Assembly: GCA_965220365.1 (NCBI GenBank)
Contig: OZ244823.1
Span: forward strand, 2,480,001 to 2,544,000
Reading direction: 5' to 3'
DNA: 64,000 bases
Source of the DNA: Bin80 sp965220365
GTDB lineage: Bacteria > Bacteroidota > Rhodothermia > Rhodothermales > Bin80
Notes under the pieces: generated by a model
Told to the model about the DNA's origin: nothing
What the model saw: the letters and a program-made list of their open reading frames with translations, nothing else
Databases searched by the model: none
Position numbers and translations under genes: made by a program
Shown here: positions 58,892 to 64,000 of the stretch, piece by piece
Layout: every line of letters begins with the position of its first letter
Position numbering within the stretch: position 1 is the stretch's first letter

Positions 58892-61736
58892 TCATTACAT
58901 CCGCGGTCGGATCTTCCGAAATTGTTGCCGTGATTGTGACCGATTCGCCTTCAGTGACCGGGTTTGGAGACGCCGTCAACGTGATCGTTGGGATTGGCCG
59001 CGTATCATCATCCGTGATCGTCACCAAGACCTCTTTGGGAATTCCGGCAGCCACGGTCGCGGGTAAGCCGTTTTCATGAATGGCAACGGTGAATGTCTCA
59101 TTATCGTATTCAGAGTCATCTTCAAAGGTTGGAATCGTTACCGTTCCTGTTGTACCACTGCCCGTGCCAGAGATCGTGATCCTACCCGTTGCCAGACCGC
59201 CATAATCACTGGCTTCGGCAGTGCCGGCTGTGATCGTGAGCGGAATCATTACATCCGCGGTCGGATCTTCCGAAATTGTTGCCGTGATTGTGACCGATTC
59301 GCCTTCAGTGACCGGGTTTGGAGACGCCGTCAACGTGATCGTTGGGATTGGCCGCGTATCATCATCCGTGATCGTCACCAAGACCTCTTTGGGAATTCCG
59401 GCAGCCACGGTCGCGGGTAAGCCGTTTTCATGAATGGCAACGGTGAATGTCTCATTATCGTATTCAGAGTCATCTTCAAAGGTTGGAATCGTTACCGTTC
59501 CTGTTGTACCACTGCCCGTGCCAGAGATCGTGATCCTACTCGTTGCCAGACCGCCATAATCACTGGCTTCGGCAGTGCCGGCTGTGATCGTGAGCGGAAC
59601 CATTACATCCGCGGTCGGATCTTCCGAAATTGTTGCCGTGATTGTGACCGATTCGCCTTCAGTGACCGGGTTTGGAGACGCCGTCAACGTGATCGTTGGG
59701 ATTGGCCGCGTATCATCATCCGTGATCGTCACCAAGACCTCTTTGGGAATTCCGGCAGCCACGGTCGCGGGTAAGCCGTTTTCATGAATGGCAACGGTGA
59801 ATGTCTCATTATCGTATTCAGAGTCATCTTCAAAGGTTGGAATCGTTACCGTTCCTGTTGTACCACTGCCCGTGCCAGAGATCGTGATCCTACTCGTTGC
59901 CAGACCGCCATAATCACTGGCTTCGGCAGTGCCGGCTGTGATCGTGAGCGGAATCATTACATCCGCGGTCGGATCTTCCGAAATTGTTGCCGTGATTGTG
60001 ACCGATTCGCCTTCAGTGACCGGGTTTGGAGACGCCGTCAACGTGATCGTTGGGATTGGCCGCGTATCATCATCCGTGATCGTCACCAAGACACTTCCCC
60101 GCTCATAATCAAAGCCACCCCCTTGAGCGGTTACCCACAATTCTCTTGTATCGTTTTTAAAATCATCATCGTGTTCTGCCGTTAGCCCTACCGTTTGTTC
60201 TTCATCCCAGTTTGAGGCAGTGAATGTTAGACTGGTTCGGTTCGGTGTCAAATCTTTCACAGAACTGGGAATCGTTACCGTGACATCGTTTGAGCCAAAA
60301 TCGCCCAGAGGTGCCACCGAGAGTTTAACCGTAAATTCTCCATATGCCCCTTCATTAATCTCTAATTTTGGCGGATCTACAACTAGCCCTGGGTCATCAT
60401 CGTCCTCAATCCTCACATGGATCAAGCGGCTCAAACCTTTGTACCGTCCCGAAGTAACAGTCAGCCTAATAGTATTTTGGTCATCTACATCATCTGAATC
60501 GTGTTGTGCAGTCAATTTTGTCGTTTCAAACGCCGAGCAGACTTGTATAAAACTGCAATTATACCAAGAGCTAGCTTTATAAATCAACTGTGTCGGGTCA
60601 AATATCAAATCCGTGCCATCGTATTGATCAAAGACAGCTATATGGTCTCCTGCAGGAAGCTGACCGAATAGGGTCGATTTTATGCGATAAGAAAGACTTA
60701 TTGTACCTCCCTCTGGAAGCAATCTTTCCTCTGGAGGTCGGTCAACAATCGTTACATCCATGGTATACTTCAAACCGTTGTAGTTTCCGCCTGAAGCTGT
60801 GAATACCAGTGTTATGTAATCATCTACAGAATCATTATCCAAGTTGGTTGTTAACGACAGTAATTGCCCTCTCTGCCAAGATGCTAACGGGAATATCAAT
60901 GTTGTTTGCCCTAGGTTTAGATCTGTGTTTTCATGGCCGGTAATCGTCAACGTTACCTCATCTGAAGGAGGGGGCAATATATCCAAAAGCGAGACATTGA
61001 AGCTAATCCTTTGACCTTCCCCGAACAGTATAGGCGATAGTTCCCATGTCTGTTCATCGTCTAGAATTGTCACATTAACTGTATGTCCAACACGACCTAC
61101 AGCCGTGATGGACAGTGTTACTTGGTTGTCTGCTTCATCAAAATCCTGATTTGCAGTCACAGTCACCTGCCGAGGTGCAGCCCAATCTGTAGATGTAAAT
61201 GTCAGTGTCGTTGGAGTCACCGTCAAGGTCGTATTTTCATGACCTGTAACCGTGTAGGTCACATCTGCAGAAGGCTGGGAGGTAAGACTAATCTCAAATG
61301 TTGCTGAATTTCCTTCCAAAACCGTTATCGAATTCTGAGTATTTCTGATCGCTTGTTTCAAAACTCTAAACCTGCCTCCGACAAATCCTCCTACATTTGT
61401 AGAAGGTTCTGCTTCACCAGTACTTGAATTCCAAGGAGGGGCAAGTGGGAGGGAAGTATGGAATAAGGGCGTTCCTTGAGGAAGATTTCTCCTGTTCAGG
61501 TCTGTATCTACAGATGAAGGGTGGATTTCGCTCGGTTCATCGAAAAGCACAAGTTGGTAGCTTATGATTTCCTGCCCACCCTTTTCAAGGGCTTGCAAGT
61601 TTGAATTGAGCAACACAGGGAGGTTTGCACCGGTGTCAATTCGGAGTTCCGGCGTTTGTGCTTGCACAAGGGAGACAGCAGGCAATAACAACACCAAAAG
61701 GCCAGCGAGACATAGAGCACGCTTAGCACAGACCAT
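58892..61736 (-). pseudogene. Giant Calx-beta surface protein: N-terminal part, cut by IS1634
   Basis: Starts at ATG 61736 with a clear signal peptide (MVCAKRALCLAGLLVLLLPA ... VQAQ). Then come several diverged Ig-like/Calx-beta domains (TVLEGNSATFEISLTSQPSAD, TVTILDDEQ, RIEDDDDPG, LEINEGAYGEFTVKLS, VTITDDDTRPIP), followed by the first 3 complete and a fourth partial 118-residue unit until the IS. The current frame reads through to TELPP just inside the element. Intact, the gene would encode about 3,440 residues, a secreted adhesin-like protein with a membrane barrel at the end. Confidence 0.85.
58898..60091 (-). repeat. Tandem array of 354-bp units, part before the insertion (3 complete units and part of a fourth)
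   Basis: The same 354-base units. States of units 1-3 are IS VS IG, which equals units 7-9. The array begins right after VTITDDD near 60091. Total with the other part is 19 units (19 x 354 = 6,726 bp against about 6,723 measured after removing the IS and its duplicate). Confidence 0.93.
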
Positions 61737-61836
61737 AAGGCTATAGCCCTTGTTATGGAGAGTAAACGGCACTTCTACCTGTATTATTTTAGACCCAAAA
61801 TACAGCAGGTATGGTTACAAAATGTAACCAAAAAAA

Positions 61837-63237
61837 GGCTCTTCCCCCGTTTGTATGGGTAGAACGTTGAATTCTATTGTAAATGTAAGGAGTGTGGAGA
61901 GAATTGGCACCTATTTCTTGCATGTTCCGAGTGATCCATCACGATTTTATTTTTTCACTTCATTTTCATCAACGATATGTCCGTACGACCGAGAGACATC
62001 AGCCGCATGTTCGGCGTTCATTCACCGTGGGAGGTTTCCGATGTGACGATTGCGCACAAGACGCGGGAAGTCCAGATCCAGGTAACCTGTAAAGCAGGCC
62101 ACCGATTGCGGTGTCCAGAGTGCGATACCGAGTGTCCGGGCTATGATCAGCGTCGTCGGCAATGGCGTCACCTGGATATGTGCGCGTATCGCACGCTGGT
62201 GGTCGCGGATCTTCCTCGCGTGGAGTGTCCCGAACATGGAGTGCGCACGGTATCGGTTCCGTGGGCGGAACCGAAGGCTCGGTTCACGGCGGAGTTTGAA
62301 TCTCTGGTGATTGATTGGCTGCAGGAGGCGAGTGTATCGGCGGTGTCGCGTTTGATGGGTGTAAGTTGGAACGCGATTGACGGGATCATGCAGCGCGCGG
62401 TCGAACGGGGCCTTGCCCGCAGATCGAAGCAGCACATTGCCCATATTGGTGTGGACTGATTCCGCAAGCGTCATGACTATGTCACCATTGTGTCCGATCC
62501 CAAATCAGGCACGGTGCTGCATGTAGGCGAAGGTCGTAAGAAAGCCTCTCTTCAGGATTGGTATGCCGGGCTTAGTTCGGTGCAGTTGGAGGGCATCAAG
62601 AGCGTGAGCATGGACATGTGGCCGGCGTATATCAACGCCACGTTGGACCATGTCCCTGGAGCGGATCAGAAGGTGGCCTTTGACCGGTTTCATGTGGCCA
62701 AATGCTTGGGAGATGCCGTGGATAAGGTGCGACGTCAGGAGCACCGGGCCCTGATGAAACAGGGACAGGAAGACCTCAAAGGAACGAAGTATGACTGGTT
62801 AACCAATCCCGCCAACCTGTCTCGGAAGCAGAAGCTGCGCTTTCAGCAGTTGCGCACCAGTACGCTAAAGACGGCCCGTGCATGGGCGATCAAGGAAATG
62901 GCCCAGCGGTTATGGCATTATGTGCATCCCACCTGGGCGCGCAAAGGCTGGAAGCGATGGTTGTCCTGGGCCATGAGATGTCGACTGGAGCCCATCAAGG
63001 CCGCCGCCAAAACCATCAAAAAACATCTGTGGGGCATCATCAATGCAATCATCCTGAAGGTGAGCAATGGACCCGCGGAAAGCATCAACAGTCGAATCAA
63101 AACCGTCAAAATGCGCAGTCGAGGCTTTCGCAACAAACAACGGTTTGCAAATGCCATTTACTTCCACCTGGGAGGACTTGATCTATACCCCGAAGGCGTT
63201 CAAAGATGAGTTTACCCACTGATAAAGGGGAAGAACC
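61837..63237 (+). mobile_element. ISL3-family insertion sequence
   Basis: A 1,401-base element. The ends ggctcttccccc (61837) and, complemented, ggttcttccccttt (63237) are the imperfect inverted repeats of ISL3 type. The 8-base direct repeat CAAAAAAA flanks it (61829-61836 and 63238-63245). It sits in the upstream region of the giant gene, 100 bases from its start, so may affect its promoter. Confidence 0.9.
61977..63209 (+). pseudogene. ISL3 transposase with one in-frame UGA
   Basis: One continuous frame of about 410 codons with a single TGA at 62457-62459. The order is zinc-binding region (LRCPECDTECPGYDQ, VECPEHGVRTVSVPWAEP), helix-turn-helix (WLQEASVSAVSRLMGVSW), GVD-TGA-FRKRHDYVTIVSD, MDMWPAYINATLDHVPGAD, and C-terminal AESINSRIKTVKMRSRGFRN. 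The TGA falls where the family has the DE of the catalytic Asp region. The other copy has TGA at the same codon. Confidence 0.85.
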
Positions 63238-63475
63238 CAAAAAAAATATATCGCCCCGAAGGGGAACCTTCAATTCTATACCAGAAGCTCATAACTGTGG
63301 CCCGTGTACTCCGAAGTGCTTCATGCTATGTCGTTACCTCCATAACACGCTACGAATGCTACCATTTGGAACGATAGTTAATGGGCGGGTTTCGCACCCG
63401 CAAGGAAAACGCGCCTTTCCACGGCGCACATTAAACTTGGACGAACGGTTTTCGTCACATCTAATCCAATGTTGA
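63238..63475. other. Spacer between ISL3 and the second barrel gene
   Basis: About 240 bases between the ISL3 element and the paralogue. It includes a GC-rich hairpin gcgggtttcgcacccgc (63384-63400), which could end transcription of the barrel paralogue, though no T-run follows. No gene is seen. Confidence 0.4.
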
Positions 63476-64000
63476 TCAGTATTGAAGCGACCCTTGCACA
63501 TGTACTCCGATGTCTCTCCTTGCATCACTGCGTCCGTGTGTTAAACCAAAGATTGAGAAATTGAATCGATCCCATGGCCGGAATTCACCTCCTAACCGAT
63601 ACATCATCCCTTCCGAAAGTCGGGTGAACCCCGCAACTGAACGAACTACTCCATCCATCCATGGAACACCATATCCCAACTCCAACTCTGTCCGGTTCGC
63701 CGTAGCCCTAAACGGCATCATATCTAAAATTGTCTGCTGCCTGTACAGAGACATTCCCTGCCCCCGTCCCCATGATGGACGCAGACGCATCATTATCCCC
63801 TCCGAGCCACTGCCCACCTGCAACAACCCTGAAATCCCCCATTCGGTAAACCCGTCCGCCGTATGCATTACTAATCCCTGTGTGCGCATATCTCCTTTCA
63901 AGTGCCATGCCGGATGAGAAAACCGTATGCCGCTACCTAGTTCTAGTCCTATGCCCGTCTCCGCACTACCACCATCCTGACGTATGCTCGCTTCAACATA
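63476..64000 (-). CDS. Autotransporter-like barrel, C-terminal part of a paralogous surface protein (runs off the right edge)
   Basis: 175 codons, open to the window edge. YVEASIRQDGGSAETGIGLE, HLKGDMRTQGLVMHTADG, QQTILDMMPFRATANRTELE and GVHVQGSLQY match the barrel at 49241-50173 strand by strand, with moderate divergence. It lacks lesions here. It is probably a second large Calx-beta/barrel protein encoded to the right of the window. Confidence 0.85.
   Translation of the reverse strand, partial: YVEASIRQDGGSAETGIGLELGSGIRFSHPAWHLKGDMRTQGLVMHTADGFTEWGISGLLQVGSGSEGIMMRLRPSWGRGQGMSLYRQQTILDMMPFRATANRTELELGYGVPWMDGVVRSVAGFTRLSEGMMYRLGGEFRPWDRFNFSIFGLTHGRSDARRDIGVHVQGSLQY

Overview
The window looks like a chromosome segment from a member of the Bacteroidota/Rhodothermota (FCB) group, possibly a marine or host-associated lineage. 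Two things point there: the left edge carries the N-terminal part of a PorU-like type IX secretion sortase, and the RpoC N-terminus follows the Bacteroidota pattern. Genes are mostly closely packed. The taxonomic call is an inference from gene content; no 16S gene is present.

Layout. 1-6.7 kb: partial PorU, a metallo-beta-lactamase-fold hydrolase, a Lon-N-domain protein, an outer-membrane protein, a sulfatase lipoprotein and a Tat-exported phosphoesterase. 6.9-12.6 kb: a defence island with a decayed ISNCY-type element, then a type I modification operon (hsdM, a HEPN gene, and an hsdS with an MNT nucleotidyltransferase fused to its front); no hsdR is visible. 12.8-27.6 kb: housekeeping genes (nadA, lolD, an NtrC-type regulator, a TPR protein, gapA-pgk, a Gfo/Idh/MocA oxidoreductase, msrP, HNH and MOSC proteins, a nucleobase permease). 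27.6-43.8 kb: the classical minus-strand information block, in transcription order queA-ispD-ispF-dedA, then tRNA-Thr/Tyr/Gly/Thr-tuf-tRNA-Trp-secE-nusG-rplK-rplA-rplJ-rplL-rpoB-rpoC, with a near-consensus sigma70 promoter ahead of the first tRNA.

43.9-49.2 kb is a nested set of mobile elements: an ISL3-family element whose transposase is interrupted by a group II intron; that intron carries a second, ORF-deleted group II intron in its 5' part and an IS4-family element in the loop of its domain VI. 49.2-61.7 kb is one giant surface-protein gene of about 3,440 codons: signal peptide, Calx-beta-like domains, 19 near-identical 354-bp repeats and a C-terminal autotransporter-like barrel. It is broken by an IS1634-family insertion (6-bp target duplication) and by a frameshift at a G11 homopolymer that may be a phase-variation switch. 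61.8-63.2 kb is a second ISL3 copy with an 8-bp target duplication in the upstream region of that gene, and the window ends in the C-terminal barrel of a paralogue.

The most unusual items are the MNT-HsdS fusion next to a HEPN gene, the nested introns and insertion sequences, the homogenised repeat array with a six-unit higher-order duplication, the G11 tract, and a UGA codon shared at the same site by two diverged ISL3 transposases.
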